Positions 1 through 8,904 of a stretch of DNA of 64,000 bases are shown here, in pieces. The notes beneath the pieces were generated by a model, which was not told where the DNA came from, did not search any database, and saw only the letters and a list, made by a program, of their open reading frames with translations. Position 1 is the stretch's first letter; each line of letters opens with the position of its first letter. The DNA comes from Pseudodesulfovibrio cashew (GTDB lineage: Bacteria > Desulfobacterota > Desulfovibrionia > Desulfovibrionales > Desulfovibrionaceae), in assembly GCF_009762795.1 (NCBI RefSeq), contig NZ_CP046400.1, positions 969,501-1,033,500 of the forward strand, written 5' to 3'. Position numbers and translations under genes: made by a program.

Positions 1-179
1 ACCACATTCCAGCCCAGCCGCTTGAACTCAAGGGCCATGCCGTGTGACCTGAGCGACTTGAATCCCCGGAATTCGGCGAGCAGTTGCTCGTATCCCATCT
101 CCGCGAAATCCACCTGCTGAAGAAAATGGGCCTCCGCCCCCTGCAGGTAGTGCAGCATCACCATGGTCTGTCCGCTCAT
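1..179 (-). CDS. Partial protein of unknown function (N-terminal 59 residues)
   Basis: An open frame runs off the left edge on the minus strand. It starts at an ATG whose complement is at 177-179, preceded by AGAGGGTGG, a good ribosome site. The visible 59 residues begin MSGQTMVMLHYLQGAEAHFL and look helical and amphipathic, with no signal peptide and no motif I recognise. The downstream neighbour (GT2 glycosyltransferase) is divergent, so this is a separate transcription unit whose function must be read from sequence to the left. Coding character (no stop, GC-rich third positions) and the ribosome site support a real gene. Confidence 0.6.
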   Translation of the reverse strand, partial: MSGQTMVMLHYLQGAEAHFLQQVDFAEMGYEQLLAEFRGFKSLRSHGMALEFKRLGWNV

Positions 180-348
180 CGCCACCCTCTTTTCCACTCT
201 GCCCGCCGCCTCAACCGACTTGGGGACATTGCGCACACCCCGACTATGGGGTAATTCAAAAAAACAACCATCATGCCGGGCCGTTTCCAACATTCAAGGC
301 CCGACCGAATGCCTTCCCGGAGCACGGGACGGCCAACGAGGAGACCCC

Positions 349-1314
349 ATGGACTTTTCCGTCATCATGCCCAACTACAACCACGGCGACCGGATTGCCA
401 TCGCCCTGGATTCCATATTCAATCAGTCCGTGCTCCCGAAAGAAGTGATCGTGCTGGACGACGGTTCCACCGACGACAGCCTTGCCGTGCTTGAGCGCTA
501 CGCCGCGAACCAGCCCCTGCTCCGGGTCATCCGCTTCGAAAAGAACCGGGGAGCCGTGGATGCCTGCAACGAGCTCTTCCGGCAGGCCAAGGGGGAATAC
601 ATCCTGGGTTTTCCCGCAGACGACATCATTCTGCCCGGAGCCTTTGAGCGGGCGGCGGCCATGCTCGACGCCAATCCGGGCGCCGGAGTCTGCTGCGCCG
701 ACTACTTCATGGTCGACACCGCGAGCGGGAAGCTCGAACACTACCGCATGGGGTTCGCCGAAGAGGCCTGCTTCCTGGACCCTGAAAACTTCACTGAAAG
801 ACTCAAGGGATGGTGGGTTCCGAGTTTCACCAGCTTCATCCGCAGGGACGCCCTTGAGGCCGCCGGATATTTTCTCACCGACACCAGATGGCATTGCGAC
901 TGGCTGGCCTACCTGACCGTGGCCTTCCGCCACGGCCTCTGCTACATCCCCGAACCGCTTGCCGCCCGGCGCCGGCACGACGACGCCTACGGGACCAAAG
1001 GCAGGCGCAACAGGCAGGAGCAGGACCAGGTCCTGCGGAACCTCCTGGGCCGCCTCAAGAGCGACGAATTCCGCGACGTCATGCCTAAGTTCGTCCGCAG
1101 CGGAGCCATGCTCTTCTTCAACAACGAGCTGGACCGGCTGGTCATGTCCGACCCCGGCATGTGGGACAATGAGACCCTCATGCTCGCGCAGCTTCCGATG
1201 TGGTACAGGATGCGTGCCTGCAAAATGCATATGGACTCCATTTGGGACAGAAGGCTGGACGCCGAATCCGAACACCAGGCCTACATCAACGAGGCCCTGC
1301 TCGATGTCGAATAA
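349..1314 (+). CDS. Family 2 glycosyltransferase
   Basis: This 321-residue protein starts with SVIMPNYNHG and carries the GT-A nucleotide-sugar signature DDGS (residues 37-40) and a second acidic pair DD (91-92, in FPADDIILPG), the usual metal/nucleotide-binding site of GT2 enzymes. It should transfer a sugar from a nucleotide donor onto a cell-surface glycan on the cytoplasmic side of the membrane. I chose the ATG at 349 because AACGAGGAG precedes it; the longer frame from 163 has no homology-like sequence. It is about 300 bp from the sugar cluster and may act in the same surface polysaccharide. Donor and acceptor cannot be told from sequence. Confidence 0.88.
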   Translation: MDFSVIMPNYNHGDRIAIALDSIFNQSVLPKEVIVLDDGSTDDSLAVLERYAANQPLLRVIRFEKNRGAVDACNELFRQAKGEYILGFPADDIILPGAFERAAAMLDANPGAGVCCADYFMVDTASGKLEHYRMGFAEEACFLDPENFTERLKGWWVPSFTSFIRRDALEAAGYFLTDTRWHCDWLAYLTVAFRHGLCYIPEPLAARRRHDDAYGTKGRRNRQEQDQVLRNLLGRLKSDEFRDVMPKFVRSGAMLFFNNELDRLVMSDPGMWDNETLMLAQLPMWYRMRACKMHMDSIWDRRLDAESEHQAYINEALLDVE

Positions 1315-1607
1315 TGACCGAAACGTTTCGAAGCCCACCCGAATCAAGCGATATACACCTCTTGCATCATTCACTAAGTGAATAGTTTGAAGCAAGGAGG
1401 AAGTCAAACTAGTTGCCGAAGCCCCGTAATAGGGGAAAAATCGACAGTCCGCCAAAGACTATGCATGTATTGGACCAACGTCACGCTCGCTGGCACACGG
1501 CCTTGCCGGAAGGGGTGAGGAGGTGTCGACCTGACCAAAGTCAAACGCAACGGTTTGAAGTATAAAGCAAAATTGGCAGCAAAACCAGGAAGACTGCCTG
1601 CAATGCA

Positions 1608-1637
1608 CGGCGTGCGCCAAACTTTTGGCGCACGCCG
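1608..1637. terminator. Long perfect hairpin between convergent genes
   Basis: A 14-bp perfect stem (CGGCGTGCGCCAAA and its complement) lies just beyond the stop of the minus-strand gene at 1667 and after the plus-strand glycosyltransferase. There is no clean T-run on either side, so it may be a weak intrinsic terminator or an mRNA 3'-end stabiliser. The rest of 1315-1607 holds a smaller CCCC/GGGG hairpin near 1421-1435 and nothing else I recognise. Confidence 0.5.
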
Positions 1638-1666
1638 CTTTGCCTATGGGGAAAAGGGAGTCCCGC

Positions 1667-2638
1667 CTACTCGCCGCGTTCGGCCCGGCCGATGGCGGTC
1701 CACAGCTCGGGGAAGGCGTTGGCGTGGGTCTCGCGCACGTACCAACTGCCGCCCTTGCCCTCCACAGTGCGCACCAGCATGGTCTTCCAGGGCCGGAAAT
1801 AATAGTTGGGGTCGCTCTTGGACGCCTCGGTCCGGTAGGTCTCGGGCAGTTCCTTGAGGTCGCAGACCATGGTGGTGAAGTCGTCCACGGCCTCGCCGCG
1901 CTGGCGGGCCGCGTTGCGGACCATGGACAGGGCCTTGAGAAAGACCTCGGGACCCATGACCGCCGTGCCGAAGCTCGACACCGTGCCACCTTGCAGGGAC
2001 TGCAGCACCCTGGCGTAGTACAGGAAATCGGTGTGGCTGCACCGGCCCGAGGCCGCGCCGTCGAAGTTGGGGTGCTGGTGGATGATGTCGTAGCCGATGC
2101 CGATATGCACGGTCACGGGCACGCCCAGCCGGTATCCTGCGGCCAGCAGGCTGATGTCCTCGTGGGGCAGGCCGCTCTCCAGGATGTGCCGTCCCACGCA
2201 CTCGCCCAGCCCCTCGCCCCGCTTGGCGGCCTCGTTGATCACGTCGTTGAGCGCGCCGGTCTCCCGCCACAGCCCGAACCGGCCGTCACGGATATAGCGG
2301 GCCACGGATTCGGTGGTCTGCCCGATGAGCGCGAACTCGTAGTCGTGGATGATGCCCGCGCCGTTGAGGGCCAGACAGGAGATGTAGCCCCGCTCCATCA
2401 GGTCGATGAGGTAGGGCTGGATGCCCGAGCGGATGGCGTGGGCGCCCATCATGAACACGTTGGCTGCGCCCCGCGCCTTTGCCTCGACCATGTTGCGGGC
2501 CACGGCGGCAAAGGGCTCGCGGACCGTGTCCGAAGGAACCATTTCCTTAATGATCGAAAGGTCGAGATCGTGTTCCCGCTGTTCCAGGGGAAGGACCTCG
2601 ATCCTGCTGACGTCGAATTTTTCGTATTTTCCTGCCAT
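1667..2638 (-). CDS. Deoxyhypusine-synthase-like protein
   Basis: This 323-residue protein resembles the bacterial deoxyhypusine-synthase-like family: a segment GAHAIRSGIQPYLIDLMERG is followed by an NGAGIIHDYEFALIG motif and later an HIGIGYDIIHQHP stretch. True deoxyhypusine synthase transfers an aminobutyl group from spermidine to a lysine of eIF5A. Bacteria lack eIF5A, and bacterial homologues are often homospermidine-synthase-like or uncharacterised. The start at 2638 is chosen from an AAAGGTG ribosome site; the longer frame to 2728 is low-complexity. It diverges from the sugar cluster across a 352-bp gap, so a role on a sugar or polyamine substrate is possible. Substrate is unknown. Confidence 0.7.
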   Translation of the reverse strand: MAGKYEKFDVSRIEVLPLEQREHDLDLSIIKEMVPSDTVREPFAAVARNMVEAKARGAANVFMMGAHAIRSGIQPYLIDLMERGYISCLALNGAGIIHDYEFALIGQTTESVARYIRDGRFGLWRETGALNDVINEAAKRGEGLGECVGRHILESGLPHEDISLLAAGYRLGVPVTVHIGIGYDIIHQHPNFDGAASGRCSHTDFLYYARVLQSLQGGTVSSFGTAVMGPEVFLKALSMVRNAARQRGEAVDDFTTMVCDLKELPETYRTEASKSDPNYYFRPWKTMLVRTVEGKGGSWYVRETHANAFPELWTAIGRAERGE

Positions 2639-2990
2639 GAAAGCTACACCTTTTCTCCGTTTGCGCCGATAGGAAAAGCAGCCCGGGCCGGGATGTCCGG
2701 CCCTCCGGCCACGCCTGCTCCCTACCACAGCGCGGGCGGGTTGAAAATGCGGACGCGGGGAAAACCGCCGAGACCGGTTGAATTAGCTCTGGATTTGAAA
2801 AACCATCCCCGGTATGAAAAACCGAGACCGTTCGTTAAATGATCGATTGTTGGCCGCGCAATATAGGCATTTGCCTTGCAATACCATTGTGTTGGCGGAA
2901 CGCCTCCGCGCAACATATTGATTATATTGATTCTGTGCGGTCAAAAAATCGCCGCCGACGCGGCGCGGCCATCAACCGACGGCAGGAAAC
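2639..2990. other. Divergent intergenic region, presumed promoters
   Basis: This 352-bp gap separates the deoxyhypusine-synthase-like gene (minus) from the plus-strand sugar operon. It contains an AT-rich patch (around 2895-2930, with ATATTGATTATATTGATTC) where the sugar-operon promoter probably lies, but I see no good -35/-10 pair. The plus-strand gene has AGGA just upstream of its ATG at 2991. No ORF or RNA gene is evident. Confidence 0.4.
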
Positions 2991-4517
2991 ATGAACGTAG
3001 ACGACAAAATTTTACAACTCGATTCCCTGGCCGAGAGGCTGGAGCAGCACCGGCAACACGGTCAGACCGTGGTCCTGTGCCACGGCTGCTTCGACCTCCT
3101 GCATATCGGGCACATCCGCCACTTCCGCCAGGCCCGCGAGCTGGGCGACATCCTGGTGGTGACCGTCTCCCCCGACGAGTTCGTGGACAAGCGGCCCGGC
3201 GGCCCGGCCTTTGACCAGTCCCTGCGCACCGAGGCCCTGGCCTCTCTGGGCTACGTGGACTACGTGGCCGTGAACAAGTGGCCCACCGCCGTGGAGCTGC
3301 TCAATGCCCTCAAGCCGAATTTCTACGTTAAGGGTTCGGAGTTCAAGGAGATCGGCTCCGACTACACCGGCAAGATCGAGGAGGAGCGCCGCGTGGCCGA
3401 GGAGCTCGGCACCGAGCTGTTCTTCACCGAGGACATCGTCTTCAGCTCCTCCAACCTCATCAACCGTTTCTTCTCCGGCCAGCCCGAGGAGGTCCGCGAG
3501 TACCTGCAGCTCTTCCGCAAGCGGTACTCCAAGGACGACATCCTGGGGCTGATAGACGACATGGCCGGGCTCAAGGTCCTGGTCATCGGCGACACCATCC
3601 TGGATGACTACCACTACGCCGAGGGGCTGGGAAAATCCAACAAGGACCCGGTCCTGGCGCTCAAACACCAGTCCAACGACCTCTTCGCCGGGGGCGTGCT
3701 GGCCGTGGCCAACCACGTGGCCTCCTTTGCCGGGGAGGTGACCCTCTTCTCGGTCCTGGGCGACCGCGACCGTTACGAGGAGTTCATCCGTGACTCCCTG
3801 AACCCCAAGGTCACGGCCCGGTTCGTGACCCAGCCGGACAGCCCCACGGTGCTCAAGCGGCGGTTCATCGACAGCGGCAGCCTGAACAAGCTGCTCGAAA
3901 TCTACCACATCGGCGAGGCCACCCTGGCCGAGGAGCCCGACGCCAGCCTGCTGGCCATGGTGGAGGAGGTCATCGGCGACCACGACCTGGTCATCGCCGC
4001 CGACTTCGGCCATGGTGCCGTGTCCGACGCCATGGTCGAGCTGCTCGCGGCCAAGGCCCCCTACCTGGCCGTGAACACCCAGGCCAACGCGGGCAACCGG
4101 GGATTCCACACCATTTCCCGATACCCGCACGCGGACTTCGCCTGCCTGGCAGAGCACGAAATCAGGCTGGACTACCGCGACATGATCAGCCCGCTGCGCC
4201 CCATGATGGAGGACGTGGCGAAACGCCTCGACGCCGGACGGGTGGTGGTCACCCGGGGCGACAAGGGCACCCTGGTCCACGGCGGCAAGAACGCCTTCGT
4301 GGCCTGCCCCGCGTTCGTGGCCAAGTCCGTTGACCGCGTGGGGGCCGGAGACGCCCTGTTCTCCGTGGCCGCCCTGGCCGCCTGCCGGGGCGCGGACGAG
4401 GAGCAGATCGGCTTCATCGGCAACATCGTGGGCTCCCAGGCCGTGACCGTCATCGGCAACCAGAAGGCCGTTGACAAAAGAAGCGTGGAGAAGACCATCA
4501 CCACGTTCATGAAGTAA
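2991..4517 (+). CDS. Bifunctional cytidylyltransferase-like / PfkB sugar kinase, swapped domain order
   Basis: Residues 25-150 form a nucleotidyltransferase of the RfaE/TagD type, with H38-I-G-H41 and a following VKGSEF-like segment. Residues about 195-508 form a PfkB (ribokinase-like) kinase with GDTILDDYHY at its start and the catalytic GAGD at 451-454. The enzyme probably phosphorylates a sugar phosphate and then activates it as a nucleotide sugar. In classical HldE the kinase comes first and the nucleotidyltransferase second; here the order is reversed, so it is related but not simply hldE. It leads the plus-strand sugar operon, and the GmhA-like isomerase at 12930 would fit a heptose-type substrate. 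The exact sugar is not determinable. Confidence 0.82.
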   Translation: MNVDDKILQLDSLAERLEQHRQHGQTVVLCHGCFDLLHIGHIRHFRQARELGDILVVTVSPDEFVDKRPGGPAFDQSLRTEALASLGYVDYVAVNKWPTAVELLNALKPNFYVKGSEFKEIGSDYTGKIEEERRVAEELGTELFFTEDIVFSSSNLINRFFSGQPEEVREYLQLFRKRYSKDDILGLIDDMAGLKVLVIGDTILDDYHYAEGLGKSNKDPVLALKHQSNDLFAGGVLAVANHVASFAGEVTLFSVLGDRDRYEEFIRDSLNPKVTARFVTQPDSPTVLKRRFIDSGSLNKLLEIYHIGEATLAEEPDASLLAMVEEVIGDHDLVIAADFGHGAVSDAMVELLAAKAPYLAVNTQANAGNRGFHTISRYPHADFACLAEHEIRLDYRDMISPLRPMMEDVAKRLDAGRVVVTRGDKGTLVHGGKNAFVACPAFVAKSVDRVGAGDALFSVAALAACRGADEEQIGFIGNIVGSQAVTVIGNQKAVDKRSVEKTITTFMK

Positions 4518-4541
4518 TCAAACCAAACAAGGACGAAATAC

Positions 4542-5540
4542 ATGCAAGCGATCAAGACGGTTTTCGTTACCGGCGGCGGCGGATACGTGGGCAGCGCCCT
4601 GGTTCCCGCCCTCCTGAAAGAGGGCTACGAGGTGCGCGTGCTCGACCTCTTCCTCTACGGCGAGGACGTGTTCGACGCGGTGGAGGACAAGTCGAAGCTG
4701 ACCCTGATCAAGGGCGACCTGCGCGACGCGGACCTGCTGAAAAAGACCATCCCCGGTTCGGACGCGGTCATCCACCTGGCCTGCATCTCCAACGACCCCA
4801 GCTACGAGCTGGACCCGGAGCTGGCCAAGTCCATCAACTACGACGCCTTCCTGCCCCTGGTGGACATCGCCAAGGACTCCGGCGTGCGCCGCTTCGTCTA
4901 CGCCTCCTCGTCCAGCGTCTACGGCATCAAGGACGAGCCTCAGGTCACCGAGGACCTGCCCCTGGAGCCGCTCACCGACTATTCCAAATACAAGGCCCTG
5001 TGCGAGGAGTACCTCAACGCCCAGGCCGACGAAAATTTCATCGTCACCACCATCCGTCCGTCCACGGTCTGCGGCTACGCCCCGCGCCTGCGCCTGGACC
5101 TGACCGTGAACATACTGACCAACCACGCCATCAACAACGGCCTGATCACCGTGTTCGGCGGCCAGCAGAAGCGGCCCAACCTGCACATCAAGGACATGGT
5201 GGAGCTCTACCTGTTCATGCTCAAACAGGACGAGGACAAGATCCAGAACAAGATCTACAACGTGGGCTACGAAAACTTCAAGGTCATGGAGATCGCGGAA
5301 AAGGTGAAGGCCACCCTCGCCTCCGACGTGGAGATCAAGGTCACCCCCACGGACGACAACCGCTCCTACCACGTCAACTCCGACAAGATCAAAAACGAGC
5401 TCGGCTTCGTGCCCAGGCACACCATCGAGGACGCCATCCTCGAGCTCAAGGACGCCTTTGACGCGGGCCTGATCCCGGACTCCATGACGGACATCAAGTA
5501 CTTCAACATCAAGCTGATGCAAGCCATCAACATGCGCTAG
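4542..5540 (+). CDS. NAD-dependent sugar epimerase/dehydratase (extended SDR)
   Basis: This 332-residue extended short-chain dehydrogenase has the NAD-binding TGGGGYVG (residues 10-17), a D(60s) acidic turn, and the catalytic Y147-x3-K151 with an SSSVYG segment before it (about 122-128). Such enzymes epimerise, dehydrate or reduce nucleotide sugars in the cytoplasm. It sits 24 bp behind the nucleotidyltransferase/kinase and is probably translated from the same mRNA. The C-terminus (NSDKIKNELGFVPRHTIEDA) is typical of NDP-sugar epimerases. The specific reaction cannot be assigned. Confidence 0.85.
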   Translation: MQAIKTVFVTGGGGYVGSALVPALLKEGYEVRVLDLFLYGEDVFDAVEDKSKLTLIKGDLRDADLLKKTIPGSDAVIHLACISNDPSYELDPELAKSINYDAFLPLVDIAKDSGVRRFVYASSSSVYGIKDEPQVTEDLPLEPLTDYSKYKALCEEYLNAQADENFIVTTIRPSTVCGYAPRLRLDLTVNILTNHAINNGLITVFGGQQKRPNLHIKDMVELYLFMLKQDEDKIQNKIYNVGYENFKVMEIAEKVKATLASDVEIKVTPTDDNRSYHVNSDKIKNELGFVPRHTIEDAILELKDAFDAGLIPDSMTDIKYFNIKLMQAINMR

Positions 5541-5550
5541 GCGGTCCGCC

Positions 5551-6900
5551 ATGCACTCGTTCACCAAGTATATTGTCGAAGAAAAAGCCCTGGGCGACGA
5601 ACGGTTCACGGTCGTGGACGTGGGCGTCAGCGGCGGCCTGGACAGGAAGTGGTTCGACTTCGGAGGCCACCTGCGGGGCTTCGGCTTCGACCTGCTGGAG
5701 AACGAGGTGCGGGACCTGAACGACCGGATCGACTCCCGGCTTGGCGTCAGCTTCCACGCCGCCTGCATCGGCACCGGCGAAGACGAACCCGCCCCGGGTA
5801 CGCCGAGCAACTGGGTGCGCAGGGAAAGGCTCGCCACCAACCCCGACCAGGGCAGGATGTCGAGCAACTTCTCGACCACGGCCCCGGAGTTCACCGAAGT
5901 GAGCACGTCGCTGGACGGCTTCTTCCGGGACGAGACCGGCAGCCTCGACTTCATCAAGATCGACACGGACGGGGCCGACTTCGACGTCATCCGAAGCGGC
6001 AGCCGCATCCTGAACGACAATCGGGTCCTCGGCCTTGAGGTGGAGTGCCAGTTCCACGGCGGGACAGGACCGCGTGCAGAGGTCTTCGCCAACATCGACA
6101 CCTACCTGCGGGAGCGGGGGTTCTCCCTGTTCTCCATGGACCCGGTGCGGACCTCGCGCCGCGCCCTGCCCGGCAAGGCCAGGGAGCACATCATCGGCGA
6201 CAGCGACCGGGGCCAGCTCATCTGGGCCAACGTCCGCTACTTCCGGGACCTGGCAAACCCGGAGTACCAACGACACTGGCCCTTCGAGATCACGCCGGAG
6301 GCCGTCGTCAAGCTGGCCTGTCTGTATGAACTGCACGGCCTCAACGATTGCGCGGCGGAGGTGGTCCTGCGCTTCGAGGACAAGCTGAAGGGCCTGTTCG
6401 ACACCGGCCACGCCCTGGACCTGCTGACAAAGGGCTATTACGGGGAATTCGAGACCCGTGCCGAGCACATGGACGCCTTTGAACACGACCGGGGACGCTT
6501 CCTGCCCTCCGTTCAAAAACTGACCGAACGCTACGGAATCAGCTATGCCGAATTCGTGGACCTGATGGAACGCCTCAGGGAGATGCGCGCCCACCTCGAC
6601 ACCTATGACTTTTCCGGCAAGACCATCGTCTTCTACGGCGCCGGAGGGAGATTCCAGTCCCTCTACCCCGGCCTGAAACCGCAACTGGAAAAGACCGGCA
6701 CGGTCCTGGCCTGCGACTCGAATCCCGCCCTGCACGGCAGGGAAGTCGCGGGCGTCAAGGTCGTCCGTCCCGAGGACCTCCCCGGGATTTCGCCCGACCT
6801 GATCCTGGTCACTTCAGTGTATTACAAGGACATTGTTCTCGGGCTCTGGAAGCTGGCCAAGGATCACGGCACCCGCTTCGAGATATCCCTGCTCGACTGA
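5551..6900 (+). CDS. FkbM-family methyltransferase with C-terminal Rossmann domain
   Basis: The N-terminal part carries FkbM features: VVDVGVSGG (around 22-30) for S-adenosylmethionine, and IKIDTDGADFDVIR (around 131-144). A C-terminal domain (about 355-449) begins KTIVFYGAGG, a dinucleotide-type loop, followed by acidic residues that end the second strand (ACDSNP). A similar C-terminal fold is seen in the NDP-sugar methyltransferase two genes downstream. It likely O-methylates a sugar or glycan. It follows the previous stop by 10 bp. The central 180-residue stretch has no motif I recognise. Confidence 0.75.
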   Translation: MHSFTKYIVEEKALGDERFTVVDVGVSGGLDRKWFDFGGHLRGFGFDLLENEVRDLNDRIDSRLGVSFHAACIGTGEDEPAPGTPSNWVRRERLATNPDQGRMSSNFSTTAPEFTEVSTSLDGFFRDETGSLDFIKIDTDGADFDVIRSGSRILNDNRVLGLEVECQFHGGTGPRAEVFANIDTYLRERGFSLFSMDPVRTSRRALPGKAREHIIGDSDRGQLIWANVRYFRDLANPEYQRHWPFEITPEAVVKLACLYELHGLNDCAAEVVLRFEDKLKGLFDTGHALDLLTKGYYGEFETRAEHMDAFEHDRGRFLPSVQKLTERYGISYAEFVDLMERLREMRAHLDTYDFSGKTIVFYGAGGRFQSLYPGLKPQLEKTGTVLACDSNPALHGREVAGVKVVRPEDLPGISPDLILVTSVYYKDIVLGLWKLAKDHGTRFEISLLD

Positions 6901-6920
6901 CAACACGACGGATAGGCAGT

Positions 6921-7766
6921 ATGAAAAAAGAACCCGGATTACGACACGACGCGGCCCTCGCCGCCCCCCTGGACGAACGCTCCGTCACCCTCCGCCACCG
7001 CCTGGTGGACGTACTGGCCTCGGCCAGCCGGGGGCACCTCGGCGCTTCGGCCAGCCTGATGGAGATCATGCGCGTCCTGTACGACGACGTCCTCTCCTTC
7101 GATCCCGTGGCGCCGGACAGCCCGGCCCGCGACCGCTGCATCCTGTCCAAGGGACACGGCTGCATCGCCCAGTACGTCATGCTGGCCGACAAGGGGTTCT
7201 TCCCCCTGGAACGGCTCGGCGAGTTCTGCGCCGACGGCGGCCTGCTCGGCGGCCATCCCTGCGCCTCCAAGATCCCCGGGGTGGAGGTCTCCACCGGTGC
7301 GCTGGGACACGGCCTGCCCGTTGGCGTGGGCATGGCCCTGGCGCTCAAGGCCGACAGGAACCCGGCCCGTGTCTTTGCCGTCATGGGCGACGGCGAGTGC
7401 AACGAGGGCTCGGTCTGGGAAGCGGCCATGAGCGCGGCCAAGCACGGCCTGGAGAACCTCACGGCCATGGTCGACTACAACAAGTTCCAATCCTACGGCG
7501 AGACCGCCGAGGTGGCCGAACTGGAGCCCTTCGCCGACAAGTGGAGGAGCTTCGGCTTCGCGGTGCGCGAGGTCAACGGCCACGACGTGGACGAGCTGCG
7601 AAAGGTGCTGAAGAGCGTTCCCTTCGAACCCGGCAAGCCCTCGGCCCTCATCTGCCACACGGTCAAGGGCAAAGGGTTCCCGTTCGCCGAAAACAATCTG
7701 GAGTGGCACCACAAGTCCAACATTTCCGAGGAACAGGCCGCGAAAATGAGGGAGGCCATCGGCTGA
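6921..7766 (+). CDS. Transketolase, N-terminal (thiamine-PP) subunit
   Basis: This 281-residue protein has the thiamine pyrophosphate/Mg motif GDGECNEGSVWE (around 153-164), SKGHGC near residue 74, and GHGLPVGVGMALALK. It corresponds to the first half of transketolase; the second half is encoded separately at 9576. Two-subunit transketolases of this kind are common in prokaryotes and often belong to secondary-sugar pathways rather than central metabolism. Its place between sugar-methyltransferase and epimerase genes suggests a ketol transfer that builds the precursor of an unusual sugar. The ribosome site is poor (ACGGATAGGC), so coupling to the upstream gene is likely. Confidence 0.88.
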   Translation: MKKEPGLRHDAALAAPLDERSVTLRHRLVDVLASASRGHLGASASLMEIMRVLYDDVLSFDPVAPDSPARDRCILSKGHGCIAQYVMLADKGFFPLERLGEFCADGGLLGGHPCASKIPGVEVSTGALGHGLPVGVGMALALKADRNPARVFAVMGDGECNEGSVWEAAMSAAKHGLENLTAMVDYNKFQSYGETAEVAELEPFADKWRSFGFAVREVNGHDVDELRKVLKSVPFEPGKPSALICHTVKGKGFPFAENNLEWHHKSNISEEQAAKMREAIG

Positions 7767-7768
7767 TC

Positions 7769-8902
7769 ATGTCCTCCTGCATCGTCTGCCGCACGCCCAG
7801 CCTCGAATTCGCCGAGGCATACCGCACCCTCCCCCGAGTGGGATCGGACAGCCGCCCCCTGCCGCCCGGCGGGAGCCTGGGCCGCTGCCCCGTGTGCGGC
7901 ACGATTCAGAAGGTCATGGACGACGCCTTCCAGGCCGAGTGCGAGATGATCTACTCGTCCTACGTCATGTACGGCCAGTCCACGCAAGGGACCGAACCGA
8001 CGGTGTTCGACGGCAGGCCGGACGCCCGCTCGGCCAAGCTCGTGTACGCCCTGGGCAAATCCATGGACCTGCCCGACAGCGGCTCGCTCCTGGACGTGGG
8101 TTGCGGCAACGGCAACCTGCTGCGCGCCTTCAGGGCGGCCCACCCCGGCTGGGAGCTTTCCGGCCTGGAGCTGGACGACCGCCACCGCGAGGCCGTGGAG
8201 GCCGTGTGCGGAGGCGGCTCGCTGCTGACCGGCGAACTGGCTGGCGTGGCCGGGACCTTCGACCTGATCACGGCCATGCACGTGCTCGAACACCTGGCGG
8301 AACCGGTGGAATTTCTCGGCCTGATCAAAGATCGCCTCTCTTCCGAAGGGGCTCTGGTCATCCAGCTCCCCCTGTGGCGGGAGAACCCCTTCGACCTGGT
8401 GGTGGCGGACCACGCCGTGCATTACGACGCCGTGTCCCTGCTGCACGTCCTGGACAGGGGCGGCTTCAAGCCGGTCTTTCTGTCCGAGGAGATCGTGCCG
8501 CGCGAACTGACCGTCATCGCCCGTCCCGGCAAGGGGCCGTGGGACAGGGGCAAAGCGGCCGGACCGGGCCTCGATGCGGCCCTCGGCTGGCTCGCGGCCG
8601 TCCGCGACATGGCAGCCAGGGCCATGGAATCGGCGGGCAAGAACCGTTTCGGCATCTTCGGCACGGGCAACGCGGCCATGTGGCTGACCGGCGCCCTGGG
8701 CGAGGCCGGGTTCTACGTGGACGACGATCCCTCGCGCCAGGGGACCAACCCCATGACCGGCAGGCCGGTATACGCGCCCGAGGCCACCCCCGAGGGCAGC
8801 ACCGTGGTCATCTGCCTGCCGCCCGAACTTTCCGCGGCCATTTACCAACGGGTCCGCCGCGTGCCCGCAAACTGGCTGGTGACGCCGCCCTTGGAGCAGT
8901 GA
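7769..8902 (+). CDS. NDP-sugar C-methyltransferase-like (TylCIII family)
   Basis: The 377-residue protein starts with a Cys-rich zinc site (C-IVC at residues 4-7 and CPVC at about 40-43). It then has a class I methyltransferase core (LLDVGCGNGNLL, about 109-120; HVLEHL motif), and ends with a Rossmann-like domain (KNRFGIFGTGNAAMWL). This three-part layout matches NDP-sugar C-methyltransferases of the TylCIII/TcaB9 type, which add a methyl branch to a keto-sugar using S-adenosylmethionine. The start ATG at 7769 lies 2 bp after the previous stop, and the zinc site begins immediately, which fixes the start. Its C-terminal domain resembles that of the FkbM protein upstream. The substrate is inferred only by family. 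Confidence 0.78.
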   Translation: MSSCIVCRTPSLEFAEAYRTLPRVGSDSRPLPPGGSLGRCPVCGTIQKVMDDAFQAECEMIYSSYVMYGQSTQGTEPTVFDGRPDARSAKLVYALGKSMDLPDSGSLLDVGCGNGNLLRAFRAAHPGWELSGLELDDRHREAVEAVCGGGSLLTGELAGVAGTFDLITAMHVLEHLAEPVEFLGLIKDRLSSEGALVIQLPLWRENPFDLVVADHAVHYDAVSLLHVLDRGGFKPVFLSEEIVPRELTVIARPGKGPWDRGKAAGPGLDAALGWLAAVRDMAARAMESAGKNRFGIFGTGNAAMWLTGALGEAGFYVDDDPSRQGTNPMTGRPVYAPEATPEGSTVVICLPPELSAAIYQRVRRVPANWLVTPPLEQ

Positions 8903-8904
8903 TC

